NCBI RefSeq assembly: GCF_002214365.1
Contig: NZ_CP014854.1
Coordinates: 1-64,000, forward strand
Direction of reading: 5' to 3'
Origin: Thermococcus celer Vu 13 = JCM 8558
GTDB taxonomy: Archaea; Methanobacteriota_B; Thermococci; Thermococcales; Thermococcaceae
Length of the DNA stretch: 64,000 nt
In this document: positions 9,044 through 16,431 of the stretch, piece after piece
Layout: every line of letters begins with the position of its first letter
Position numbering within the stretch: position 1 is the stretch's first letter
Notes under the pieces: generated by a model
What the model saw: the letters and a program-made list of their open reading frames with translations, nothing else
Database searches by the model: none
What the model was told of the DNA's origin: nothing
Program-made: the position numbers and the translations under genes

Positions 9044-9139
9044 CTAAAACAATAAGTTTTTGCATCTCTGGCTACGGTTGCAACATCCTCCTGCGGGGGT
9101 AGGACCAGATATTAGTCTTGACAGAATTGTCTTCACCAT
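9044..9139 (-). CDS. Candidate RiPP precursor peptide 2 (31 residues, Cys-rich)
   Basis: An ATG with a strong ribosome binding site (AGGAGGG, 7 nt spacing) opens a 31-codon frame ending in TAG, 79 bp before radical SAM/SPASM enzyme 2. Residues 1-10 (MVKTILSRLI) look like a short basic leader. Then come S11-G-P-T-P-A-G-G, a Cys pair at 19-20, N-R-S-Q-R, Cys26, and KNLLF at the end. The Cys pair and third Cys are candidate donors for thioether cross-links, as in sactipeptides. A TATA box and a 35-nt element shared with peptide gene 1 lie upstream. Both peptides carry Ala-Gly(-Gly)-Cys after a basic R..L-S segment. The substrate role is inference. The small size explains why gene callers would miss it. 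Confidence 0.75.
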   Translation of the reverse strand: MVKTILSRLISGPTPAGGCCNRSQRCKNLLF

Positions 9140-9191
9140 TGGTACTCCCTCCTAGCTTAAATATCATGCATAATTTAATAGGTTGCTATAT

Positions 9192-9237
9192 AATATTTAT
9201 TCTTTTCGTAAACTTATAGTTAATAATTTGAAGTTAA
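9192..9237 (-). promoter_or_regulatory. Shared promoter element of peptide gene 2
   Basis: The minus strand carries the same 35-nt block (9237 to 9203, with TAACTATAAGTTTA) and, after exactly 3 nt, the octamer TAAATATT (9199-9192) as at 4739..4784. Sequence on either side of the block and beyond the TATA box does not match, so the similarity is confined to the promoter. The predicted transcript start near 9170 gives a leader of about 30 nt with the ribosome binding site in it. Confidence 0.7.
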
Positions 9238-9238
9238 T

Positions 9239-9269
9239 AAGGAGAGAACAAACGCTTTGTTCTCTCCTT
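9239..9269. repeat. Perfect 14-bp inverted repeat with 3-nt loop
   Basis: Arms AAGGAGAGAACAAA and TTTGTTCTCTCCTT surround CGC. The right arm belongs to the IS6 transposase remnant (the same string occurs in copy 1 near 182-195). The left arm appears to be an inverted duplicate of it, and it abuts the regulatory block of peptide gene 2. It may act as a transcription barrier or be an IS-related scar. Confidence 0.6.
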
Positions 9270-9505
9270 AACAGTCCTGAACCAGCGCTCCGCCCCCAAA
9301 AGTCACGTGAACAAAATCCAGTCCCAGGGACTTAAAGGCAGACTTGTACCACTTTGCTCCATCAACCAGAAAACCGGTTGTCCCTCGCAGGATTTCAAAA
9401 CAACCAGAATGAAATCCACCAGTTTCTGGTTGTTGTAATCCAGACTGCGCCTTCAACATCAATCGCAGCCCAGAGGTATCTCTGCTTTCCGTTGATTTTT
9501 ATTAA
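9256..9505 (-). mobile_element. Decayed IS6-type transposase (copy 2)
   Basis: A short remnant clearly homologous at DNA level to the left-hand copy at 19..650: matching stretches include the sequence around GTCCTGAACCAGCGCTC, the LDFVHV and WYKSAF coding regions and the AIDVE region. Deletions and frameshifts have removed most of the gene, including both ends. It lies immediately beside the promoter block of peptide gene 2 and marks the right edge of the peptide-modification cluster. Confidence 0.75.
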
Positions 9506-10179
9506 ATTCCTGCAATTGCTGTAGGAGGCACTACACTTATTCTTATTGGAGTACCTGCTCTAATTGCTCTGGTGTTGATAATCGAGTACAGAGATGACAT
9601 TGAGGACAAGGTTAAAAATGAATACGATAAAATTAAAAACACAAAATATAGCATTGAGATCAGAGAAGCCATCAACACTTTTAGAAAGAGATCTTTCAAA
9701 ACTACTGGAAGAATGGCTCTCAGTGCAAGCACCATTGAAGTGCTCCTCCGAAACTCTACAATACCCTCCCTTGAGCCAGCGATAAGTACTCTGAAAAAGG
9801 AAACTTTGTTCATTTCATTGATCACATGCTGCCTGCAATAGCCGGGGAACTTGTAGCCGTGCAGGTTATAAGGGAGAAGTATGGCAGGCAAATTCGTGAA
9901 ATTAGCAAAAATGGGAAAGCAGGCCCAGATTTTAGAATTAGACTACCAAAAGAGACAAAAATAGTCCCGTGGGAAGCCAAAGGTAGGTGGTGGAGGAGCC
10001 CGAACGGGCAGCTTAAGAGGGGCTACTGCCAGATACAAAAATATACCGACGAGAAAAGAGGCTATGTTTCGGTTCTAGTAATACTGGAAAAATTGAAAGA
10101 GGTACTCAACGGTGATCCAAGTATCATCTTCATAGGATGGTACGACAAAGCGGGACTGGTGGACTGCAAAAAGTACTGA
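9506..10179 (+). pseudogene. Frameshifted membrane-anchored PD-(D/E)XK nuclease-like gene
   Basis: Coding character continues along the plus strand but moves through three frames. 9506-9780 in one frame starts with a hydrophobic segment (LILIGVPALIALVLII) and a charged helix. 9594-9785 in a second frame contains LLERDLSKLLEEWL. From 9775 a third frame runs to the stop (DKYSEKGNFVHF...LPAIAGELVAVQVI). The last part has GPDF, then WEAKG fifteen residues later, matching the PD...ExK pattern of restriction-type nucleases. If it is expressed at all, only the last 117 residues from the ATG at 9826 could be made. The gene is followed within 10 bp by two ORFs of unknown function in the same direction, so the three may once have formed one operon. 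Assignment to the nuclease fold is by motif only. Confidence 0.5.
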
Positions 10180-10189
10180 GGTGGTCTTA

Positions 10190-10450
10190 ATGGAGAACTT
10201 CAAACTGCTTGCGGATAACCTTCTGAAAGCTGCAATCGAACTCTTCACAAAGATCAAAAATGGCAATCCCTATGAAAAAGAAGACCTTGAAGATCTGGAG
10301 CATTTCATCAACACCGCTGCCCTTTACTATTTTTCCACTGGAGAATATGAAAAGGTTCTGGAGTGTGGCAGGCTCTATCATGAGGTTGAGGTATACTTAA
10401 AAGAGCTGGACGAGGGTATTCCTGCCTCTTTAAAGAAACTTCTTGCGTAG
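10190..10450 (+). CDS. Helical protein, part 1 of a gene interrupted by TAG
   Basis: 86 codons from an ATG preceded by GAGGTGG. The product is mostly alpha-helical with an acidic middle (YEKEDLEDLEHF) and ends in LKKLLA before TAG at 10448-10450. The frame continues open after this stop (EGFKRAKYLEEVSILI...) for a further 363 codons without another stop. It is therefore either the first part of one protein of about 450 residues broken by a nonsense mutation, or a genuine small protein. I do not recognise the family. Confidence 0.5.
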   Translation: MENFKLLADNLLKAAIELFTKIKNGNPYEKEDLEDLEHFINTAALYYFSTGEYEKVLECGRLYHEVEVYLKELDEGIPASLKKLLA

Positions 10451-10474
10451 GAGGGATTCAAGCGCGCAAAATAT

Positions 10475-11539
10475 TTGGAAGAGGTATCCATTCTCATCCT
10501 CGCTGGAAAGCCCATTCCGTGGAAGCTCATGAAGCACTTCCAGAAGGTCGTCGGAACTGCCGAGTCCAAAGACACCGAGTTCAGAGCCTTCCTCCTTGCC
10601 GCGAGGAGAGTTCTAGACTACCAGTTCGGATTTGGAAGGATAAACTGCAGACTTGAGACCCTTATCAATCCCCATCTTCTCGAATTTGGACTTGTAGGAG
10701 AGGTTAAAGGTTTTCAGGTGGTGAAAGGCAGAAACTGCTATGTTGGAAAATTCAAAGGAGTTCTTGACATTCGAGGAATGGACAGGGTAACATGGTCTAA
10801 TCATGTCGAACTGTGGCTGAAAACCGAAAAAAGCAGATTCAACATAAGCTATGACCCAGAGACCAAAATCGGACTCTTTACCGGAAAGGGGGATATTAAA
10901 GAACTCAAGAAAAGGATACTCCCTCCAGAAGACGAAAAAGTGGAAGAATTTTTAAAGCTGCTTCCACGTAGAGTTACTTTCCCACCCTACTTCGTTGGGA
11001 CCTTGAACCTCTCCAAGGGGGTAATAGAAGGTGCGTTTCACAAAGCAAAGCTCGAAGTGGAGTCGTGGCAGGGAGATGTTCTTGGGGCTAAAGTCTCCCT
11101 GAAAGCGGTTGGTGAGCACGACCCCAAGGTTGAAGTAAAAGTTGAAGGGCTTAAAGACTACCCTCACGTGAGGGGGGTTGTCGGTCACATCAGGAACAGC
11201 CTTATCCATCCCACGGAGAGCAGGCTCGTAGAAAGGGATGAGTATGCGTTGATTACCAACCTTCGCAACATTGAGAACGATAAAATTGTGCTCCTCTCCC
11301 GGCATCCCAGCTCTGTGGGTGGCTATTACCTTGGAAAGCTCAAAGAGGGTAGGTATACCATCCAGGGAGAACATAGGATAGAAATAACCGTATATAACGA
11401 AGGAGACTGGTCTGAATTTTTCATTGAATGGGTACAAAAAGTCGACCATCTAAGGAGGGGACTCGAGCACCTTGAAGAGTTAGAGAAGGGAGGGAGAAAG
11501 GGAACAACAGTATTCAGACTGACATTCTCATTGTCTTAA
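10475..11539 (+). CDS. Unknown protein, part 2 of a gene interrupted by TAG
   Basis: 354 residues if translation starts at TTG 10475, the only start codon near the preceding stop. The GGAGGG at 10450-10455 is 19 nt away, too far for normal initiation, which supports the view that this is the continuation of the gene at 10190. The N-terminal third is helical; the rest looks like mixed beta-strand domains (repeated patterns such as KVSLKAVGEHDPKVEVKVEGLKD would be consistent) and includes RHPSSVGGYYLGKL. No catalytic motif, signal peptide or membrane segment is visible. Its neighbour upstream is a broken nuclease-like gene. I do not recognise the family. Candidates such as a defence or mobile-element protein are speculation. 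Confidence 0.55.
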   Translation: MEEVSILILAGKPIPWKLMKHFQKVVGTAESKDTEFRAFLLAARRVLDYQFGFGRINCRLETLINPHLLEFGLVGEVKGFQVVKGRNCYVGKFKGVLDIRGMDRVTWSNHVELWLKTEKSRFNISYDPETKIGLFTGKGDIKELKKRILPPEDEKVEEFLKLLPRRVTFPPYFVGTLNLSKGVIEGAFHKAKLEVESWQGDVLGAKVSLKAVGEHDPKVEVKVEGLKDYPHVRGVVGHIRNSLIHPTESRLVERDEYALITNLRNIENDKIVLLSRHPSSVGGYYLGKLKEGRYTIQGEHRIEITVYNEGDWSEFFIEWVQKVDHLRRGLEHLEELEKGGRKGTTVFRLTFSLS

Positions 11540-11737
11540 ATTGTCGTCATTGCCCGGGTTTGTGAGTACATCACTTCTGCTTCTCTTACTTTTGATACAG
11601 TGAAAACCCCTCATTCATCCTGACAGCATGATCTTATTCCGGCGAAAAGGTTTTTAAGACTGAAATCATCCAGTAAATAATGGTTCCAGTCTTCATTTTC
11701 CCCCTCTCTTTTCTGAAGTATCATCAGGCACTTAAAC

Positions 11738-11875
11738 CTAACGCCTACTACTTATCCTGACGGTATCCTTGAAGTAACCTCCGACATTCTTTGCCCACGT
11801 TTTCTCACCTTCCGGTTCGCAACTAAGCTTTATAATGTTTTCCATCTTATAAAGGTAAACATCCTTTATCGTCAT
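11738..11875 (-). pseudogene. 45-codon ORF, probable gene remnant
   Basis: A protein-like frame MTIKDVYLYKMENIIKLSCE... ending in RISSRR and TAG. The same frame is open for several codons before the ATG and there is no ribosome binding site, so this is likely the 3' end of a lost gene. The rest of the 380-bp gap 11540-11919 holds nothing clear, apart from an AT-rich promoter-like string near 11651-11660. This gap is the border between the AT-rich island and the GC-rich core. Confidence 0.3.
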
Positions 11876-11919
11876 GTAGAAGTAGCTGAACCTAGAAGCA
11901 CGGGAGTACCGGGTATAAC

Positions 11920-12549
11920 TCAGCGCTCAACCTCAACCGCAATCCTGAAGTTCAAAAGCAAATACAGCAACAAAATCAAAGCCAGAACGTTGATGGCCGT
12001 TGAAACCCTCCGCGGGAGCTCCGGAAACTCTTGGGTGGACCTCATGGTGGTGCCCTCGTCCACGAGCAGGGCATCTTCCGGCATCCCGGGGAGCAACGTA
12101 AGAATGAGCAGGTCTCCCGCCATACCAGAGGTGTTGAAGAGGAAGACGAGGCCCCACCAGGGGCTGTGGAGGGCGAATGCGAGGATGTACGCAACAACGG
12201 AGAGCAAAACCGGCTCGATGATAACGTAAACCCACTCCACCTTTCGTAACGGGGTTCTCACGGCAACGTAGGGGGCCAGGTTTATCTTCCCGAACACGGA
12301 GAGCCCGAACTCAACCTTCCCGCCGAGGAGCCTCGCAACACCCGCGTGGAGTCCCTCGTGAACCGCGACGACAAAAATCAACGGGGCAATCAGGTAGCGC
12401 AAAAGATCGGAGGAAGAGGTAAAGGTAATCTCAAGACCCAGCGGCTTCAGGATTAAGGCGGACAGCATAAACAGGAGGAAGGCAAGGGAGACTATCTCCC
12501 ATTCGTACCTCTCCAGGGTGAAGGGGTGAGGGAACTCCTCGGGGTTCAC
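11920..12549 (-). CDS. Putative membrane zincin protease (DUF3267 family)
   Basis: A 209-residue integral membrane protein with four or five hydrophobic segments. HEGLH (residues 64-68), within the second segment, is the HExxH zinc motif of the DUF3267/site-2-protease-like group. Such proteins are predicted intramembrane metalloproteases, and no substrate is known. Its start codon overlaps the last base of the geranylgeranyl diphosphate synthase gene, so it is co-translated with a lipid-synthesis enzyme. The C-terminal region before the last hydrophobic segment has an acidic stretch (EDALLVDEGTT). Function in lipid metabolism is not shown. Confidence 0.75.
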   Translation of the reverse strand: MNPEEFPHPFTLERYEWEIVSLAFLLFMLSALILKPLGLEITFTSSSDLLRYLIAPLIFVVAVHEGLHAGVARLLGGKVEFGLSVFGKINLAPYVAVRTPLRKVEWVYVIIEPVLLSVVAYILAFALHSPWWGLVFLFNTSGMAGDLLILTLLPGMPEDALLVDEGTTMRSTQEFPELPRRVSTAINVLALILLLYLLLNFRIAVEVER

Positions 12550-13580
12550 TAATAATCCCTCTCCACGAGGAACTCTGCGAGGAGCTCGAGATCCCTCCTG
12601 GCCTCGCTCTTCGGGAGAACCTTCAGCGCTTCGTTGGCCTCCCTGACGAGTTTTCTGGCGTACTCCGCCGCGTAGTCGATGCTGCCGTACTTCCTGAGGA
12701 GCTCGATGGCCCCCGCAACATCCTCCTTGACCCTCTCGTCGTGTATCAGCGCGTCGCCCCGAGCGTCGCCCGCGTACTTGCCGAATACCCTCATGAACTC
12801 GGCCCTGTCCTCATCGTTCGCGTGCTGGAAGAAGTGGCTCACTATGAGCGTCTTCTTGCCCTTCCTTACGTCGCTCCCCACGGGCTTGCCGAGTTTCTCC
12901 TCGTCGGCTATGAGGTCGAGGACGTCGTCCCACACCTGGAAGGCTATCCCGACGTTCCTGCCCCACTTCGAGAGGGCCCGGATGTACTCCTCGTTCTCGG
13001 TCCCCACTATGGCACCTATCGTCGCGGAGCCGTCGAAGAGCGCCCCCGTTTTGCCGCTTATCATCCGGAGGTACTCGGCAACGGTGACCTCCTCCCTCGT
13101 CTCGAACTCGATGTCGAGTGCCTGACCCTCGCAAAGCTCGTTGGAAGTGCGGACGAGAACGTCCAGGATCCTCGCCTTCTTCTCGGGACCGACCTCGGCC
13201 CTGGCAACGGCCTCGAAGGCCTTGGAGAAGAGCAGGTCGCCGGCGAGGATGGCCATGTTCACGCCCCAGACCTTGTGGACGGTCGGTCTTCCCCTCCTTA
13301 GCTCGTCCATGTCCATTATGTCGTCGTGAACCAGCGAGTAGTTGTGGATGAACTCGACCGCCGCCGCCGGGTAGAGCGCCTTAGCCGGGTCCCCGCCCAC
13401 CGCCTCGGCCGCACGGAGAACCACGAAGGGGCGAACCCTCTTTCCGCCGGCGAGCGGGTAGTGCCTGGCCGCTTCGTAGAGTTCCCTCGGCTCCTTCTCG
13501 GGGATGAGCTCGAGTATCTTCCCGTCAACGTCCTTCGCCATCTCCTTAACCCTTGCGAACAGTTCATCGTACTTTCCCAT
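12549..13580 (-). CDS. idsA: Geranylgeranyl diphosphate synthase
   Basis: Adds isopentenyl diphosphate stepwise to allylic diphosphates to make the C20 (perhaps also C15/C25) chain of archaeal ether lipids. The 343-residue protein has the first aspartate-rich motif DDIMD (86-90), the second DDVLD (218-222), the basic substrate-binding GGKRVRP (45-51) and the conserved GDLLFSKAF. It follows RNase J on the same strand after about 70 bp and is near IDI-2, isopentenyl phosphate kinase and mevalonate kinase, so the block supplies the whole route from mevalonate to GGPP apart from a few enzymes. Chain length of the product cannot be settled from sequence alone. Confidence 0.95.
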   Translation of the reverse strand: MGKYDELFARVKEMAKDVDGKILELIPEKEPRELYEAARHYPLAGGKRVRPFVVLRAAEAVGGDPAKALYPAAAVEFIHNYSLVHDDIMDMDELRRGRPTVHKVWGVNMAILAGDLLFSKAFEAVARAEVGPEKKARILDVLVRTSNELCEGQALDIEFETREEVTVAEYLRMISGKTGALFDGSATIGAIVGTENEEYIRALSKWGRNVGIAFQVWDDVLDLIADEEKLGKPVGSDVRKGKKTLIVSHFFQHANDEDRAEFMRVFGKYAGDARGDALIHDERVKEDVAGAIELLRKYGSIDYAAEYARKLVREANEALKVLPKSEARRDLELLAEFLVERDY

Positions 13581-13647
13581 TCTATCACCCCGTGAGCGAT
13601 GAAGGTAATTCAGAAGGAGAAGAGGGCAACCCTTTATCAGTTTTGCC

Positions 13648-14970
13648 CTAACCTATCTCGACGGTGTAGCCGTTCCTCGACACGAAGACGTCCCTACCTA
13701 TGAGGTAGCCCTCCTCCTCGGCGAGCTCGGCGTAGTGGGTGAGCATCCTGAACTCTCCGTGGGCCGGGACGATGTTCTCCGGGTTCAGCATCCTCACGAG
13801 GTAGCGGTGGTCCTCCCTGCTGGCGTGTCCCGAGACGTGGAGGTCCTTTATCATCCTCACGCCCTTCATCCTGAGCTTGGTCTCGAGAACGTAGCGCTGG
13901 GCCCTGTTGAGCGGGTTGGGTATCGTCCCCGCGGAGAAGACGACCGTGTCGCGCTTGCCGATGTCGTAGAGCTCGCCGTTGGCCATCCTGGTCAGGACCG
14001 CCCCGGGCTCGCCCTGATGGCCCGTGACTATGAGCAGGTAGTTCTCCCTCGCCCCGGAGACCTCCTTGAGAACCTTCCTGACGGCGTTGGGACTCCTCAC
14101 CGCCCTCGCGCCCTTCATCTTTATGAGGCCGAGCTGTTTGGCTATCCCGGTGTACTTGGCGAGGGAGCGGCCCACCAGAACGGCCTGTCTGCCCATTTTG
14201 TTGGCTATCCGGATGAGCTCCTGAAGGCGGGCTATGTGGCTGGCGAAGGTCGTCGCTATCAGACCGTCCTCGTCCATCCCCTCGTAGAGGAAGAAGTCCT
14301 CGAGGAGCATCTGGGCGACGGCCTCACTCGGCGTCTTCGTCGGCTCCGCGACCCTCGTGGATTCGGGTATGAGGACCTTCACGCCCTCCTGCCCGAGCTC
14401 CTTCAACCTTTTGTAGTCGGGCCTCTCGCCGAGGGGGTTGTTGTTGTCGAACTTGAAGTCGCCGGTGTGAACCACGGCCCCCTCCGGCGTGTGGACGACC
14501 ACCATGGCCGCCTGGGGAATCGAATGGGTGCTTCTAACGAACTCTATCGCCAGGTTCTCACTCACCTGGACTATCTCGCCGTAATCCGTCTCGTACATCG
14601 GGTTCTTGACCTCGAAGTACTGCTCGCTCTTGACCTCGCCCTTGGCCAGCTTTATCGTGTAGGGCGTGCCGTATATCGGGACGTCCGGGTAGTGGGGCGC
14701 CAGCTTGGCGACGGCCCCGATGTGGTCGAGGTGGCCGTGGGTGAAGGTGATGGCGACAACCTTCTTGTTCCTTATGGAAGAATCGTCGGGAATCGCGCCG
14801 AGCCTTTGAAGTTCCTTCGTGGGAAACTGCTGAATGTTGACGTCCTCGTGGATGAGAACGCGGTCGAGCCTTATTCCCATGTCGATTATAACGACCTCTC
14901 CGTTGTATTCCACCGCGGTCATGTTCTTGCCGACTTCCTCGTAACCGCTAACCGTATGGATCTTTATCAT
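13648..14970 (-). CDS. Archaeal ribonuclease J
   Basis: A 440-residue metallo-beta-lactamase/beta-CASP ribonuclease, a 5'-3' exonuclease acting on RNA 5' ends. The zinc motif HGHLDH is at 78-83, a later histidine lies in VVHTGDFKFD, and the C-terminal motif is HVSGHASREDH. The length matches archaeal RNase J proteins, which lack the bacterial C-terminal domain. The gene lies within the mevalonate-pathway block, an arrangement typical of Thermococcales, with no known functional link to lipids. The short C-terminal region NGYTVEIG ends the protein normally. Confidence 0.93.
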   Translation of the reverse strand: MIKIHTVSGYEEVGKNMTAVEYNGEVVIIDMGIRLDRVLIHEDVNIQQFPTKELQRLGAIPDDSSIRNKKVVAITFTHGHLDHIGAVAKLAPHYPDVPIYGTPYTIKLAKGEVKSEQYFEVKNPMYETDYGEIVQVSENLAIEFVRSTHSIPQAAMVVVHTPEGAVVHTGDFKFDNNNPLGERPDYKRLKELGQEGVKVLIPESTRVAEPTKTPSEAVAQMLLEDFFLYEGMDEDGLIATTFASHIARLQELIRIANKMGRQAVLVGRSLAKYTGIAKQLGLIKMKGARAVRSPNAVRKVLKEVSGARENYLLIVTGHQGEPGAVLTRMANGELYDIGKRDTVVFSAGTIPNPLNRAQRYVLETKLRMKGVRMIKDLHVSGHASREDHRYLVRMLNPENIVPAHGEFRMLTHYAELAEEEGYLIGRDVFVSRNGYTVEIG

Positions 14971-14998
14971 GCATATTCCTCCTTACGCCCCCAGGCCT

Positions 14999-15193
14999 CT
15001 AAGAGGCGTGGGGCTGCGTTGGTCTTAGTTGTCGCGAGGGTTTAAAAAGGTGTGCATTTCGGGTTTCCTGCTGAGATACCATATTATCGGAATGCCCAGT
15101 TCCCACCGCAACGGCCATCGTGAACGGATTCCACGTAACCGCGAGACCCTCAATGAGACTCAAAAGAAGTCCTGACCACTTCTCTTTCTTCAC
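14999..15193 (-). CDS. Small hypothetical ORF
   Basis: A 64-codon frame from a GTG start with GGTGG about 7 nt upstream. Residues 6-33 are rather hydrophobic (LLLSLIEGLAVTW, then TMAVAVG), and the tail is polar and unlike a normal protein (RQLRPTQPHAS). It fills the gap between RNase J and IDI-2. The product could be a small membrane protein, a decayed gene, or nothing. I do not recognise it. Confidence 0.25.
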   Translation of the reverse strand: MKKEKWSGLLLSLIEGLAVTWNPFTMAVAVGTGHSDNMVSQQETRNAHLFKPSRQLRPTQPHAS

Positions 15194-15257
15194 CCATCAC
15201 CACCTAAAAGAAACTACGAGTAGAAATTAAAAATGTTGTGTAGAGGTGTAGATGAGG

Positions 15258-16376
15258 CTATCTGCGCCTGAGATAGGTCGATAGCCCAATCCTTCCCTCC
15301 AGCCACTCCCGCGTGAAGCCCGTTATCACGAGCGGGACCTTCCTGAGCTCCCCGACGTCCCTCGCCCCGACGAGGAACATGGCATTGCGGATCTCCTCGA
15401 TGTAGCGCCTCAGGATCCTTATCACCCCATCGACGTCGCCCTTCACCGCAGGTCTGAGTAGTGGCAGGGCGACGCCCGCGAAGGTGGCACCCATGGCCAG
15501 GGCCTTCGCCATCGTTATCCCGTCGCGCATTCCGCCCGTGGCTATTATCGGAAGGTCCGTGGCGTAGCGAACCTCGGCGACGCTTATCGCGGTTTTTATC
15601 CCCCAGTCCCAGAACCTCAGGGCGAGGTCTCTCCCCATCTCGTCCTTTGCCCGGTAGTACTCCACGCCGCTCCAGCTCGTCCCCCCGAGGCCTCCGACGT
15701 CTATCGCGTCGATGCCTATACTCTCGAGCCTCACCGCGACCTCCATCGAGACACCGGCCCCGGTTTCCTTGGCTATTATCGGGTAAGGAAACTCCGCCTT
15801 GAGCTCGGCGAGGGCGTTGAGAACGCCCCTGTACTGTGTGTCGCCCTCGGGCTGGACGCTCTCCTGAAGCGGGTTCATGTGTATGGCTAACGCATCGGCT
15901 TGAATCGTCTCGACGGCCTTCAAAGCCTCTTCAATCCCGTAGCGCTCCGGAATCGTTTCCGAGAACTGCGGCGCCCCGAGGTTCCCGACGAGGAATACAT
16001 CGGGGGCGACGTCCCTGACGTAGTAGCTCTCCCAGGTCTCGGGCTTTCGTATCATGGCGCGCTGACTGCCGACGCCCATGGGTATGTTGAGCTCCTGCGC
16101 GGCCTTAGCTAAAGTCTTGTTTATCCTCCCGGCCAGCTGAGAACCCTTCGTCCCGCCGGTCATCCCGGCTATGAAGATTGGGTAGTCAAACCTCCTGCCG
16201 AGGAACTCGACGCTCAAATCAACCTCGTCCTTGTCGATCTCCGGCAGGCTCGTGTGGACGAAGTGAACGTCCTCGAAACCGTTGCTCACGTGGGCCTGAA
16301 CGTTTCGCCTGAGGCAGTGCTCGATGTGCTCGAACTTCCTGATGACCGTGAGTTCTTCCCTATCGAACTCCCCCAT
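15258..16376 (-). CDS. fni: Isopentenyl-diphosphate isomerase, type 2
   Basis: FMN- and NAD(P)H-dependent enzyme that interconverts isopentenyl and dimethylallyl diphosphate. The product has 372 residues from the ATG at 16376, which has GGTGG upstream; two earlier GTG codons are less likely. FMN-binding features include FIAGMTGG near residue 70, GVGSQRAM near 100, AKETGAGVS and VGGLGGTSW. The position upstream of RNase J and GGPP synthase and downstream of isopentenyl phosphate kinase fits its step in the pathway. The final part [10 protein letters not shown] is a basic tail. Confidence 0.95.
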   Translation of the reverse strand: MGEFDREELTVIRKFEHIEHCLRRNVQAHVSNGFEDVHFVHTSLPEIDKDEVDLSVEFLGRRFDYPIFIAGMTGGTKGSQLAGRINKTLAKAAQELNIPMGVGSQRAMIRKPETWESYYVRDVAPDVFLVGNLGAPQFSETIPERYGIEEALKAVETIQADALAIHMNPLQESVQPEGDTQYRGVLNALAELKAEFPYPIIAKETGAGVSMEVAVRLESIGIDAIDVGGLGGTSWSGVEYYRAKDEMGRDLALRFWDWGIKTAISVAEVRYATDLPIIATGGMRDGITMAKALAMGATFAGVALPLLRPAVKGDVDGVIRILRRYIEEIRNAMFLVGARDVGELRKVPLVITGFTREWLEGRIGLSTYLRRR

Positions 16377-16431
16377 TCGCACCACCGGGAAAAGAAGGGC
16401 GGGAAGGTTAATAGGTTTTTGGAAGGGCCTC

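Noticed and set aside
9502-9891. 129-codon minus-strand frame
   Set aside because: Mostly hydrophobic shadow; the plus strand carries protein-like sequence that continues into the nuclease-like part.
13735-15045. 436-codon plus-strand frame antisense to RNase J
   Set aside because: Shadow of the GC-rich RNase J gene; no ribosome binding site, product unlike any protein (Leu/Val/Gly-rich), and the minus-strand gene has clear catalytic motifs.
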